From assembly GCA_036346205.1 (NCBI GenBank), contig JARFJB010001987.1:1015501-1079500 (forward strand): 64,000 nucleotides of DNA. The letters are read 5' to 3'. Source of the DNA: Vesta saturnalis (lineage: Eukaryota; Arthropoda; Insecta; Coleoptera; Lampyridae). Positions 34,354 through 44,530 of the stretch are shown one piece after another. Every line of letters begins with the position of its first letter. Position 1 is the first letter of the stretch. The translations under genes were made by a program, and so were the position numbers. The notes below the pieces were generated by a model that did no database searches, was not told the origin of the DNA, and saw only the letters and a program-made list of their open reading frames with translations.

Positions 34354-34499
34354 AGAGAAACGTATAAAGCCAACTTATCAAAATTAAATTTCAAATTTTA
34401 GTAAAGAATAACTAGAGGTCATTAAAAAAAATGACCTCTTGTTATTCTTTACTAAAATTTGAAATTTAATTTTGATAAGTTGGCTTTATACGTTTCTCT
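34354..34499. repeat. Near-perfect 146-bp palindrome
   Basis: Arms 34354-34423 and 34430-34499 differ at about one base; the centre is ttaaaaaaaatg-like. The right arm is part of the hammerhead element (the same text is at 8750-8815), so the left arm is an inverted internal copy. Confidence 0.92.
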
Positions 34500-34721
34500 T
34501 CTTTTGTATTAATAGCAGGCTGATGTTTATGTTTTAATTTTTCAACTTTGACAAAATTGTTTACAACATCTTTAACAATTTTTACAAATATTACTACTGA
34601 CGAAGATAACTGTAAGTGTTATCGAAACGTTTAGATTGTATAATTTAAATACACTATTAAAAAACCCAAAAAAAGATAAGTATTTTATTATGAGTGTTAA
34701 TGGTGAAAGTTTACATTTTCA
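34430..34721 (+). mobile_element. Hammerhead-like element, copy C
   Basis: Matches the right part of copy A from the gacct.gttattctttactaaaattt block to the terminal ggtgaaagtttacattttca. It carries the best-preserved core of the family. Confidence 0.7.
34597..34633 (+). ncRNA. Hammerhead-ribozyme-like core (copy C)
   Basis: CTGACGA (34597-34603), extra A, GATAAC/GTTATC stem with a 7-base loop, GAAA (34624-34627), ACGT, then TTAG. CTA before the box pairs with TAG after it; further out ACAAT (about 34576) can pair with ATTGT (34634), which would give the two-part stem I with internal loop seen in type I hammerheads. The one extra base before stem II departs from the consensus. Confidence 0.52.
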
Positions 34722-35065
34722 TAATATGTATATTTTTTTATTTTTTACATTTCGATAAAATTTTTATTGTAAAACTCGGTTTAGTTATTCCGAGGATAAT
34801 TAAAAAATAACTTGGCGTCCGAGATCATTTTTATTAGTGTTACATTGCAATTATTTTATATTGATGTTCAGTGGAAGTAATCTAGCAGAAGTTGTGGTAA
34901 TTAAGCAAATCAAAAGAATGAACCACCCTATGTTAATCTACCGACTAGGACAAAGGCATTATTTGTGGTGAATGGTTAGTATCTCCAGTTAGTTTAACGA
35001 TTTCTTTATTATACCCATTTATGATATTATTTAAAATTTATACTTATACCATTTCAACCACTATT
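34722..35065 (+). repeat. Inverted repeat arm, left
   Basis: About 340 bases matching the reverse complement of 37840-38200 (ttgtaaaactcggtttagtt, taacttggcgtccgagatc, ggcattatttgtggtgaa). It lies between the hammerhead element and resumed BEL/Pao gag. Confidence 0.85.
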
Positions 35066-35072
35066 TCATAAA

Positions 35073-37836
35073 ATTTTGAAGATTGGTGTTCATCAGTCTC
35101 ATTCATAGCAACGGTCAGTTCTCTGACGTTCATAAGTTCCATTATCTACGTGCATCGGTTAAAGGCAAGGCTGCCGAAGCAATCAAAAACTTGAATCTAT
35201 CCGCCTCAAATTACGTTATTGCTTGGGACGACCTAGACGATAGATAAAAAAATCTTAGTTCATAATCACTTCAAGTTATTGTTCAACATTGAAGGTATAG
35301 GAAACGTGTCTTTTTCTAAATTTAGACAGTTAATAGATTGTGTGGAGAAACATCCACGTTCACTGAATACAACCACATCAAAGCCTTTCTCATTTATTGA
35401 ATTAGTTCAAAATTAGATGTTTCCACGTTGCAAGCGTTTGAGAACTGTAATGATTCAAGGGCCCTACCTTCCTTTGATGAGCTATTAGAATTCTTAAAGC
35501 AAAGAGTTTCAATCTTGGAAACTCTTGAGCAAAAACAAACAAAAACACATAATATTGATCATAATGGTTCAAGGACTACACCTGCATGCTCCTTATGCAG
35601 TAATATTTATGCGCTATATTCTTGTGACCAATTTAAAAGTTTAGGAGCAATGGAACGCTTAGCTAAGGTAAAACAGTTAAGATTATGTTTTAATTGCCTT
35701 TCCAAAGGTCGTCCGATAAAGTATTGTAAATCCTAAGTTGTTTGTAACCGCTGCAGGTCAAGGCATCATACCTGGCTGCATTTACCAAGCGAGTCGAAGC
35801 CGTCTCCTACTTCGGACTCAGTTTCTGCTGAAGGTGCGACCGAAGTAAATGTATCCCTTTCATCATTTGTAAGTTCTAAAGATAAAATTTTACTCACTAC
35901 TGCATTAGTAAAGGTACTGGGTGCAGATGGTAAATATTACAGGGTCAAGGGACTCTTGGACTCTGGTAGTATGTCTTCATTCATAGCTGCTAGTATCAAA
36001 TCTCGCTGTCTCCAATGTAACTAGTTACCAGTTACAAACTAGTTGTTATGTAATTCCTAGCATTTCAGGTACTAATGTCGATTTTGATAGTTGGAATATA
36101 CCAACAGAGATTATTCTTGCCGATCCTGATTTTGATCAACAAGGTGAAATCAGTACCTTGTTTGGTAAATTCTTAGTGATGGACAAATTTCTCTGGGTCC
36201 AAGGAGACCCATATTACCTAACACAAAGTTTAGTTGGATAGTCTTAGGTCCTATGGCATTTGTTTCGTCTGAGTGTAAAATTAGTTGCAATGTTTCAACT
36301 ACTCAATACCTACATGATCAGTTTAGCTCGATTTTGGGAATTAAAAGAGGTTTCCTCGAGTAAACTCATGAATGAATTAGAATGCAAATCTCATTCTGTA
36401 CAAACATTTAGGCGTAACCCCGATCGTCGATTTGTGGTCTCGCTCCCGCTTAAAGATTCTCCTAGTCTTCTAGGTGATTCTTTGGAGCAAACCAAAAGGC
36501 GTTTTTTCAATCTACAAAAACGATTTAAGCGCAACACCGCTCCTAAAAAGAGATACTCTCAATTCATGTCCGAGTATGAACAATTGGGACACATGTCTTT
36601 TGTGACCCATGAAAGTAATCAAACGGTGTTCTATCTACCCCATCACGGAGTAATCAAAGAAGACAGTTTAATTACAAAGTTGAGGGTATCGTTTGATGGT
36701 AGTGCTTGTAGTTCTTCTGGAGTTTCAGCTAATGATGTTCAGCACGTTGGTCCCGTTGTGCAGTCAGATCTTTATCTATACTTTTGCGATTCAGGCAACA
36801 TATTTTTGTATTTTCTGCAAACTTGGAAAAAATGTATCGCAGAAAATAGAGATCTTCAAAGAATTGTTTGGTGCCGAGATCCAAGTGATCCGATCTTTAT
36901 ATATCAGTTAAATACTGTTACTTACGGCACTACATCCGCTAGTTTTCTTGCTACTCGCTGCTTAGTTGAATTATCCCAATATTGTGTTTAATGTCATTCC
37001 AAGGCATCGAATATTATTCGACACGACTTCTATGTTGATGACGTTTTAACAGAAGCCGATTCTCTTGTCCAGTATACTTACCGGTGGATGCTTCCATCTT
37101 AGAAAGTGGATCTTGAACGACCCACGAGTTATTAAGGATTTTGATTGTGTTGATGTTCATCCAGATCTCCCTAATCTAGGATAAAATACAAAAACCCTAG
37201 GTGTATTGTGGTCGAGTCACTCAGACAATCTGATGTTTAATATTGCTAAATATTTAGATAGAAAATTATCGAAGCGAGTCATACTGGCAGACATATCTCA
37301 ATTGTTCGATCCTTTAGGATTACTCTCTCCTTCAATCATAGTGGCCAATGCATTTTTACAGTCTCTCTGGTTGTTAAAGATTTCACGGGATGATCCACTC
37401 CCAATCGAAATTGAAGAAAGATGGTTAACCTTTAGAAAAAATATATCCCTTCTTGCTGATGCTGCGTTTCCTAGACCGGTTATCTTCAATAACCCAGAAA
37501 GAATGGAACTTCACGTTTTCTCAGAATCTTCCATGATAAGTAATGGTAAATGCGTTTACATTCTGCTCTAAAATTAAAGTGGCGCCTCTAAGGTCTATCA
37601 CTATTCCAAAGAGTTATGCGGTGCTGTTGTACTGGCCTGTCTTGCAAAACATGTGATCGAGGTTTTAAACGTCAAATTTAACAAATGCGTGTTCTGGTCT
37701 GATTCTACGATCGTTCTAGGTTGGTTAAATATGCCGCTTAATCGTTTAAAAATATTCGTTACAAATAGAGTTGCAGAAATACAGGAACTCCCCCAAAATG
37801 CTACTTGGAAGCATGCCGTATCAACTTATAATATAG
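35073..37836 (+). pseudogene. BEL/Pao retrotransposon gag-pol, truncated
   Basis: Gag core (NFEDWCSSVSFIA, then KFHYLRASVKGKAAEAI and NLSASNYVIAW), a CCHC-like knuckle region (CFNCLSKGRPIKYC), aspartic protease motif GLLDSGSMSSFI at about 35950, the BEL-type reverse transcriptase entry YLPHHGVIKEDSL near 36630, an RT-thumb/RNase H section (LFDPLGLLSP, HVFSESSM, FWSDSTIVLGWLN), and then a sudden stop at 37836. No integrase follows. Many stops and shifts. These are insect LTR retrotransposons without an envelope gene here. Flanking direct LTRs are absent; instead both sides carry arms of one inverted repeat. Confidence 0.85.
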
Positions 37837-37839
37837 TGG

Positions 37840-38200
37840 TAATGGTAAACGTATAAATGTGTTAAAAAGTGTTTTAATAATATATAAAGAAATAAGTGTA
37901 AAAATGTTCTCGTAAACAAATCGTTAACCTAACTCGAGATACAACCCGTTCACCACAAATAATGCCTTTGACTCAGTCGGTTGATTAACGTAGGGTGGTT
38001 CGTTCTTTTGATTTGCTTAATAACCACAAATTTATGATGTGTTATTTTCGCTTACAATAATTAATGATAATGCAATGTAACACTAATAAAATGATCTCGG
38101 ACGCCAAGTTATTTTTTTAATTATGCTCGGAATAACTAAACCGAGTTTTACAATAAAAATTTACCAAAATGAAGAAAATAAAAAATATACAAACTATGTT
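37840..38200 (-). repeat. Inverted repeat arm, right
   Basis: Partner of 34722-35065 in opposite orientation. It starts directly where the BEL/Pao RNase H frame ends. Confidence 0.85.
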
Positions 38201-38699
38201 TATTAACAGTTAAAATGATAGGGTTAAATAAAATATATCTTAAAAATAGCCTTAAATTACTAAAAAATCATTAAACATTAAATACCTGTTCGTAAAATTT
38301 TGTACACAAACTTTTTAATAACCTCTGGTATCTAAACGATTACGGTAATGTCAACCAAGGTAATGTCATTTTTGCACCAATATTGCGCAATATCTTGAAA
38401 TAATGCTTTACGTTGTAAACCACACCCAAACATGGAATTTTCCTTCTTATAAATTTTCTTCTTGAAATTGAATAAACCAATATTTATTGCATTTTCTTCA
38501 AACTTTCAAATAAAAATTGCAATCATAAAATGAACGCGTGCGTAACAGTAGAATTAATTGTGCAATAAAAAGCTGTAAAATTAAAAGTGTAAAAGTAAAA
38601 AAAGAAAGTGCCTGAAAAAGAGCAAATGTTTTAATTTTTAGTATAATGGCACTTTTCACTAAATTTAGGGGGAAACCCAAAAAATGCATCCTAATCAAC

Positions 38700-39821
38700 A
38701 CAACCTTCATCAGGAAGTGAAAAAATGGACGCTTTGGAAATTGGATGATGTAGCCGTGCGCGAAAAACTTGCGCAAAGAATTAAGTCAACGATGACGCAT
38801 TGCGCGAACATATTGAGCAGAAAAAGTAATTTAAAGTGGGAATATAAACCTTTAAAAAAATATGCACTTAACATTTTTTTACTGCTAAAAGTTGGATGTT
38901 TAACTGCTAACGTGTTGTGAAAACTTGCATTATCCATAACAATAACTGACTTTTCGAGCAAATTCGGTAATAACTGGTACTCAATCCATCGTTTATAATT
39001 AATAAAGTTCATAGCGTCGTGGTAATCACCCGTTTTTGAGCCCGATTTAAACATTAAGAGGGCATTATTGATAAATCCCATTTCAGCACCAGCATGTTCT
39101 ATTATAAGACGTTGACCTTTACCGATTGGACATTTTAAACCTTCGTTGGAATCATCTACCCAGGAATGTGGCATTATATTCGATGTATGTATATATGTTT
39201 CATCTGTATACACAGTGGGTCGCCCTGCTGTTCGATACTTCGTTATTGCTCGTATATAAGCACAACGTAAAGATGTATATCTTATCGTTCCATTAAACAT
39301 TTACGATTGTCAACTGTTTTCGTCCATTTAAAACCTATTTTATTTAATAATCTTCTCAAAGACGTTTCCTTCCCAGAGGGACCAATGGATTCGCCATCTT
39401 TAATAATATTTTAGATAGCATTGATGGTTGGTCGTCGTTTCTCCGTGACATGAAAATTGTGTACAATGCGTCGAATGTCTTGTTCCCCACAATTATCGAC
39501 AGATGATCTTGGTGCGGTTTTCATTCTTTTATTAGAAGTCTTGAACGATTCTATTTCACCACGTTGAATTGCACTCCCTTCTCTAATAATTCTAACGATG
39601 GTACTTTTAGATACTCCAGTTGCTTTCACAACGATGTCAAGAACGTTAACTGTAAAGAAATGTAATCGTGAAAAAACTGACAGATGTTAATCGTACAGTA
39701 ATGACATACCTTCATTCATATTTTTATGAAACTGATAAACATTCCAAATAATTTCGCGGGCATCTTGCGATAAGACACGCCACTTCTTTGCTGGAGTGTT
39801 TGATGTACTCGCATCACCCAT
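38700..39821 (-). pseudogene. IS630/Tc1-like transposase with an intron
   Basis: Exon 1 (39821-39710) starts MGDASTSNTPAKKWRVLSQD. A 60-base GT..AG intron (39709-39650) joins in frame to V-N-V-L-D-I-V-V-K, then HTH text ATGVSKSTIVRIIREGS. An in-frame stop lies near 39410 and a shift near 39290. The nuclease core reads TVYTDETYIHTSN, GKGQRLIIEHAGAEMGFINN, KTGDYHDAMNFINYKRW, SVIVMDNASFHN. The third catalytic block expected near a H-P-D-L-N-P-I-E motif is missing. The family (pfam DDE_3-like) is widespread in invertebrates. Inactive. Confidence 0.82.
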
Positions 39822-41132
39822 TATAAATAACTAACTAAATCAATATATTATATTAATACATATTACTGTGGATTACAAATAAAACTTACATGAAAATAAA
39901 AGGTGCTGAAACGGAAGAAATTTTGAAAAAAACTGTTTCAAATTGATAAAAACGTGCACGAAAAATGAGGTTAGAAAACAATTAACAACACTACATTTTG
40001 TGAACGGAACATAATATTTACTTCTCACTCATATCATTATTCCATTTCTTTTTAATGCAATATTCGGTTTCTGCGCAGGTGTCTCGTATTTGCCGTTTGT
40101 TCTAGGTACATATACAACTATACATCAGGCGTAATGTACGGCTCTACCAAGAAAACAAAAACCCCGGAAAATATGTGAACTAAATTAAAAAATTTATAGC
40201 GGTAAAACGTTCGTCCAATTAACATTAAGAAGTCTCCGACCGTACATTCCCAAACGCAAACAATTGACATTTGTCATATGCATTTTGCATTGGCAGGTTA
40301 TTTTCGTGTTTCTTGGGTATTTATTGTCGATTAGTCTTTATAAAGTCTTTTTCAAGGCTCTTTTTACTGATTTGTGACAGAAACGGTATGTATTGTGCAC
40401 ATGTATCTTTTAGTATAAAGCTTTAAATAATAAAACGATTATAGAGTTCATAACCTTAAACAGTAAGCATGCTTTTTTAAATATCGATTTACATCGATTT
40501 TTCAATATTTAGAGTAGTGTACGACGTTGAAATACGTAGCTGCAGTTAAATTAAATCAGCATGACAAGTTTTAAAATATCAAATCATGTTGATTTTCAAT
40601 ATTTCGAATTTCGATATGTGCTTATTTTTCCATAAAATCTTGGACATTATTTTAAATTTTAATTATGCATATGTGTTTTATTTCTATTGTGAATAAAATT
40701 ACACTTTATTTATGTGAATGTTTTAAATGCTATTATATTATTTACACTTATGATGAAACTGTAGAAAGGTTGTCATTTCAAGTAAATACAAGTTAATCAG
40801 ATAAAGAGGAAGAAAGTTCTGTAGAAGAATCATTGTAATTTATTAGTCACTTTATATTCAAATGTGATCAGAATGATGTTTTTTCAAGTATTTTACAAAT
40901 GTTTACAAAACTAAAAATTGTGTAAATTATGTGTAGAAAATGTTATAACTTCAAAACCATCTTATTTGTACTTAAACAATAAATACTTAAAAGTTTTTGG
41001 TAATTAATTCAATAACATTTGATGTACCTAACATAAAATAAATAAATTTGTTCACAGAATTTTGAATAAGCAATCCATATATTTGATTTAAATTTGCCAC
41101 CTTAATACTGTTTGTATGGAATGTACCTGTTG
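39822..41132. other. No gene recognised
   Basis: About 1.3 kb of AT-rich DNA. Nothing coding or structured was found. Confidence 0.4.
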
Positions 41133-41185
41133 AAAAACAGAGGAGGCGATAAACAAAGGAACAGAGGAAGGTGCCGCCACAACTG

Positions 41186-41305
41186 TAACCTAACTTAATT
41201 AGATAAGATAAACAAAATTACTATAACCTAACATAATTAGATTAGATAAACAAAACTACTGTAACCTAACAAAAGTAGATTAGATAAACAAAACTACAGT
41301 AACCC
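41186..41305. repeat. Minisatellite, three 40-bp units
   Basis: The unit taacctaac..aattagattagat followed by aaacaaaactact repeats three times and ends at taaccc, within the MITE. Confidence 0.88.
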
Positions 41306-41315
41306 AAAAAAAAAT

Positions 41316-41384
41316 TGCATGGGACGGGATTCGAACCCGCACCAACAGCGTGGAAGACGATTCCTACTTCTATACCACCAGCGC
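41316..41384 (-). tRNA. tRNA-Gly(UCC)-like pseudogene
   Basis: On the minus strand: GCGCTGGTGGTATAG at the 5' end, an anticodon loop CTTCCAC (UCC), and a good T arm GCGGG-TTCGAAT-CCCGT before CCCATGCA. Compared with a normal tRNA-Gly(UCC) the acceptor has two mismatches and the anticodon stem one, so it is probably not functional. It sits inside the MITE. Confidence 0.55.
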
Positions 41385-41938
41385 TCTAGAAGTTTGACAT
41401 TGAAAGTGATATTTAAACCATTTTAAGAATTTCTATTTATGTAGATAAGGCATGCGCAATTTGTCATTGGCACCTTCCTATGTTCCTTTGTTTAGCGCCT
41501 CATAAAAACAGCTCCCTCAAGTACGCCCTCTTAGGGCTTTTGGTTGCTTGGTTGAACTGTAACTATTAGTTTTTTACTTTTAGTAATTAAAAATTAATTA
41601 AATTATTTGGTTGTTCATTTAAAGGTAGTACTGCAATATCAAGTTTTGGAAATGATTATTAAAAAGTTTGTTAATAATTATTTGGTGGGAGTGGGAATTG
41701 TATGATAAGTAGGGAAATTTTAATCTTAAAAACAAGACTGCAGTAAAAATGACGACAACGAGGTTGTTTCATTGAGGTAGGCCTACCTCAATGGGTTGTT
41801 TCTACTTTTGTGTTAAGAAAAATAGATCCTTTAAGTGAGTCTATGATTTAAGTAATACCTAAATAAATAGTTTTTGTGAGTTTTTAATTAATATTTGTAG
41901 GTATGTAAACGTTTTATAAACTTAGTGAATAGTTCAAG

Positions 41939-43528
41939 ATGTCAGCTGAATTTAATAAAAATATAATTAAATTGGAACCTAAAGAAGAAGGACCAATCGA
42001 TTTATTCCTCGCACAACAACAAGTCATTATAAATAATGATATAAAACAAGAAATTTTGGATTCTGATAATATAAAATGTGAATTTGCAAATACTTCTAAC
42101 ATTAAAGACTGTGATTTTTATTCGATAAATCATATTAATACAACTGAAGTCAATTCTAATGAGATACACTCTTCACTAACGTTATATCAATGCAATAATT
42201 GCGACTATTCCACAAATTTAAAGAAGTACCTGAGAAGACATCTAATGGTATGTGCTTTAAGTTCTAATTACAAATGCGATCAATGTGATTCATCAAGGGT
42301 AAAAGCCAATTTAAAACAACATCAATTAAAACACAGTTTAAGTACTAATTACAAATGTGATCAATGCAATTATTCATCAAAAGTAAAGCGCAATTTAAAA
42401 GTACATCTCTTAATACACTCTTCAAGTACTAATTACAAATGTGATCAATGTGATTATTCATCAAATGTGCAGCGCAATTTAAAACAACACCAGTTAGTTC
42501 ACACTCGAAGTACTAATTTTAAATGTGATCAATGTGATTACTCATCAAGATTAAAATGCAATTTGAATCGACATCAATTAATTCATTTTTCATGTACTAG
42601 TTATAAATGTGATGAATGTGAGTATTCAACAAAATTAAAGGGAAATTTAAAACAACATCAACTAATTCACTCTTCATGTACTAAATACAAATGTAATCAA
42701 TGTGATTATTCATCAAAAGTGAAGCGCTATTTAAGAAATCACCTATTTATACATACTTCAAGCACTAATTACAAATGTGATCAATGTGATTATTCATCAA
42801 AAGTGAAGCGCTATTTAAGAAATCACCTATTAATACATACTTCAAGCACTAATTACAAATGTGATCAATGTGATTATTCATCAAATGTGCAGCGCAATTT
42901 AAAACAACACCAGTTGGTTCACACTCCAAGTACCAATTACAAATGTAATCAATGTGATTATTCATCAAATGTGCAGCGCAATTTAAAACTACATCAGTTG
43001 GTTCACACTCCAAGTACTCATTTTAAATGTGATCAATGTGATTATTCGTCGAAATTAAGAGGTAATTTGAAACGACATCAACTGATTCATTCTTCAAGTA
43101 CTAATTACAAATGTGATCAATGTGATTATTCGTCAAAAAAGAAGGGCAATTTAGTTCAACATCAATTAATACACACTTTAAGTATTAATTACAAATGTGA
43201 TCAATGCGATTATTCATCGAAAGTGAAGCGCAAATTAAAAGTACATCTCTTAGTACACTCTTCAAGTACTAATTACAAATGCGATCGATGTGATTTTACA
43301 TCAATAGCGAAGCGCTATTTAAGAAATCACCTATTAATACATACTACAGGTACTAATTACAAATGTGATCAGTGCGATTATTCATCAAAAGTGAAGCGCA
43401 ATTTAAAACAACACCAGTTGGTTCACACTCCAAGTACTAATTTTAAATGTGAACAATGTGATTATTCGTCAAAATTAAAAGGTAATTTGAAACGGCATCA
43501 ACTGATTCACTCTTCAAGTACTAGGTAA
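41939..43528 (+). CDS. C2H2 zinc-finger protein, 16-finger array (copy 3)
   Basis: Open frame of 529 residues starting MSAEFNKNIIKLEPKEE. N-terminal sites I-K-L-E, I-K-Q-E and I-K-C-E are kept. Sixteen fingers follow. The first ends in Cys instead of the last His (HLMVC), the second is one residue short (CDQCDSSRVK). The others fit C-x2-C-x12-H-x3-H with Y-K-C-D-Q-C-D-Y-S-S typical. The array ends STR-stop, where a small insertion (aggt) before aattacaaa shifts the frame; finger sequence goes on beyond. The 5' leader atagttcaag is shared with the remnant at 61862. Likely a nuclear DNA-binding protein; whether it is still used is unknown. Confidence 0.87.
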   Translation: MSAEFNKNIIKLEPKEEGPIDLFLAQQQVIINNDIKQEILDSDNIKCEFANTSNIKDCDFYSINHINTTEVNSNEIHSSLTLYQCNNCDYSTNLKKYLRRHLMVCALSSNYKCDQCDSSRVKANLKQHQLKHSLSTNYKCDQCNYSSKVKRNLKVHLLIHSSSTNYKCDQCDYSSNVQRNLKQHQLVHTRSTNFKCDQCDYSSRLKCNLNRHQLIHFSCTSYKCDECEYSTKLKGNLKQHQLIHSSCTKYKCNQCDYSSKVKRYLRNHLFIHTSSTNYKCDQCDYSSKVKRYLRNHLLIHTSSTNYKCDQCDYSSNVQRNLKQHQLVHTPSTNYKCNQCDYSSNVQRNLKLHQLVHTPSTHFKCDQCDYSSKLRGNLKRHQLIHSSSTNYKCDQCDYSSKKKGNLVQHQLIHTLSINYKCDQCDYSSKVKRKLKVHLLVHSSSTNYKCDRCDFTSIAKRYLRNHLLIHTTGTNYKCDQCDYSSKVKRNLKQHQLVHTPSTNFKCEQCDYSSKLKGNLKRHQLIHSSSTR

Positions 43529-43985
43529 TTACAAATCTGATAAATGTGATTATTCATCAAAATTGAAGGGTATTTTAAAACAACATTAATTAATACACCT
43601 TTTAAATATGTAATAATTACAAATCTCATCAATGTGGTTATTTATCAAAAGTAAAAGCTAATTTAAAACAACATTAACTAATTCATTCTTCAAGCACTAA
43701 TTACAAATGTTGTAAATGTGGTTATTCATCAATATGGAAAGCTAATTTAAAACAACCCCAATTAATACCACAGTATAATAATTTATTATTATACTGTGTT
43801 AATACATACTTTAAGTACTAATTACAAGTGTGGTCAATGTGATAATTCATCAAAATCTAAAATTAAAGAGCAATTTAAAATAACATTATTTAATTAATAC
43901 TTCAAGTACATGTTACAAATGTGATTATTTATCAAAATTGAAGGGCAATTTAAAACAAATTATACACTCTTTAAGAGTTACCTAC
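43529..43985 (+). pseudogene. Decayed finger-array tail of zinc-finger copy 3
   Basis: Continues as broken fingers: a CGQCDNSSKSK-like piece near 43840, repeated ttatcaaaa.t.aaggg and caatttaaaacaa blocks, many stops. A 20-base palindrome of ataataattt lies near 43774-43800. Confidence 0.8.
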
Positions 43986-44334
43986 TTGCTTTAATCAATT
44001 TTTGTAATTATTTATGTATTACACCAAACTACTTATTGTAATTGGCATTAACTGCTTTTTTACATTATTCTTAATTAATTTTACATTCTGAACTATTTCA
44101 GATTTAATAAATTCTACATTTAACCCTACATTACGCTATTTTCATAGAAAAATTATTTTCAAATGTAAAAAGGTATTCAATATAAGGAAAAATTATTTAA
44201 AAAAATCAGAAGTCAAAAAATTTTTGAATTTTTAAAATTTTTTAGTTGTAGTAAAAATGATACATAGTGTCTTTGGATATCTTTATTCAAGAAGTATGGA
44301 AGTTTACAAAACAATTATTATTTTTGAAAATGTA

Positions 44335-44530
44335 AACTTTCACCATTAACACTCATAATAAAATACTTATCTTTTTTGGGATTTTTTTTTTTTAATGGTG
44401 TACTTTAAATTATACAATCTAAACGTTTCGATAACACTTACTGACGAAGATAACTGTAAGTGTTATCGAAACGTTTAGATTGTATAATTTAAAGTACACC
44501 ATTAAAAAATCCCAAAAAAGATAAGTATTT
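44335..44530. mobile_element. Hammerhead-like fold-back, copy D
   Basis: The left arm is the inverted 3' end (tgaaaatgtaaactttcacc, then ttaaattatacaatctaaac and gtttcgataacactta). The right arm is the direct copy ending aaaaaagataagtattt. The two arms meet at CTGACGA, so the whole is nearly one palindrome. The right arm carries CTGACGA at 44441-44447 and GAAA at 44468-44471. Confidence 0.8.
44441..44478 (+). ncRNA. Hammerhead-ribozyme-like core (copy D)
   Basis: Same core as copy C (GATAAC/GTTATC stem II, GAAA, ACGT). The inverted arm supplies a second antisense partner, so in RNA a long hairpin would compete with the ribozyme fold. Confidence 0.4.

Larger units (their letters stand above)
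41141..41503. mobile_element. MITE with tRNA-like core and 8-bp target duplication
   Basis: Flanked by AAAAACAG at 41133-41140 and 41504-41511. Inverted ends AGGAGGCGATAAACAAAGGA and tcctttgtttagcgcctcat, with the match continuing through cagaggaaggtgcc. Inside are a 40-bp tandem repeat and a tRNA-Gly-like sequence. An 8-bp duplication suits hAT-type movement, but the terminal bases are not the usual CAGRG. Confidence 0.8.

Noticed and set aside
41316..41384. Functional tRNA-Gly gene
   Set aside because: Acceptor and anticodon stems have mismatches and the sequence lies inside a MITE; kept only as tRNA-like.
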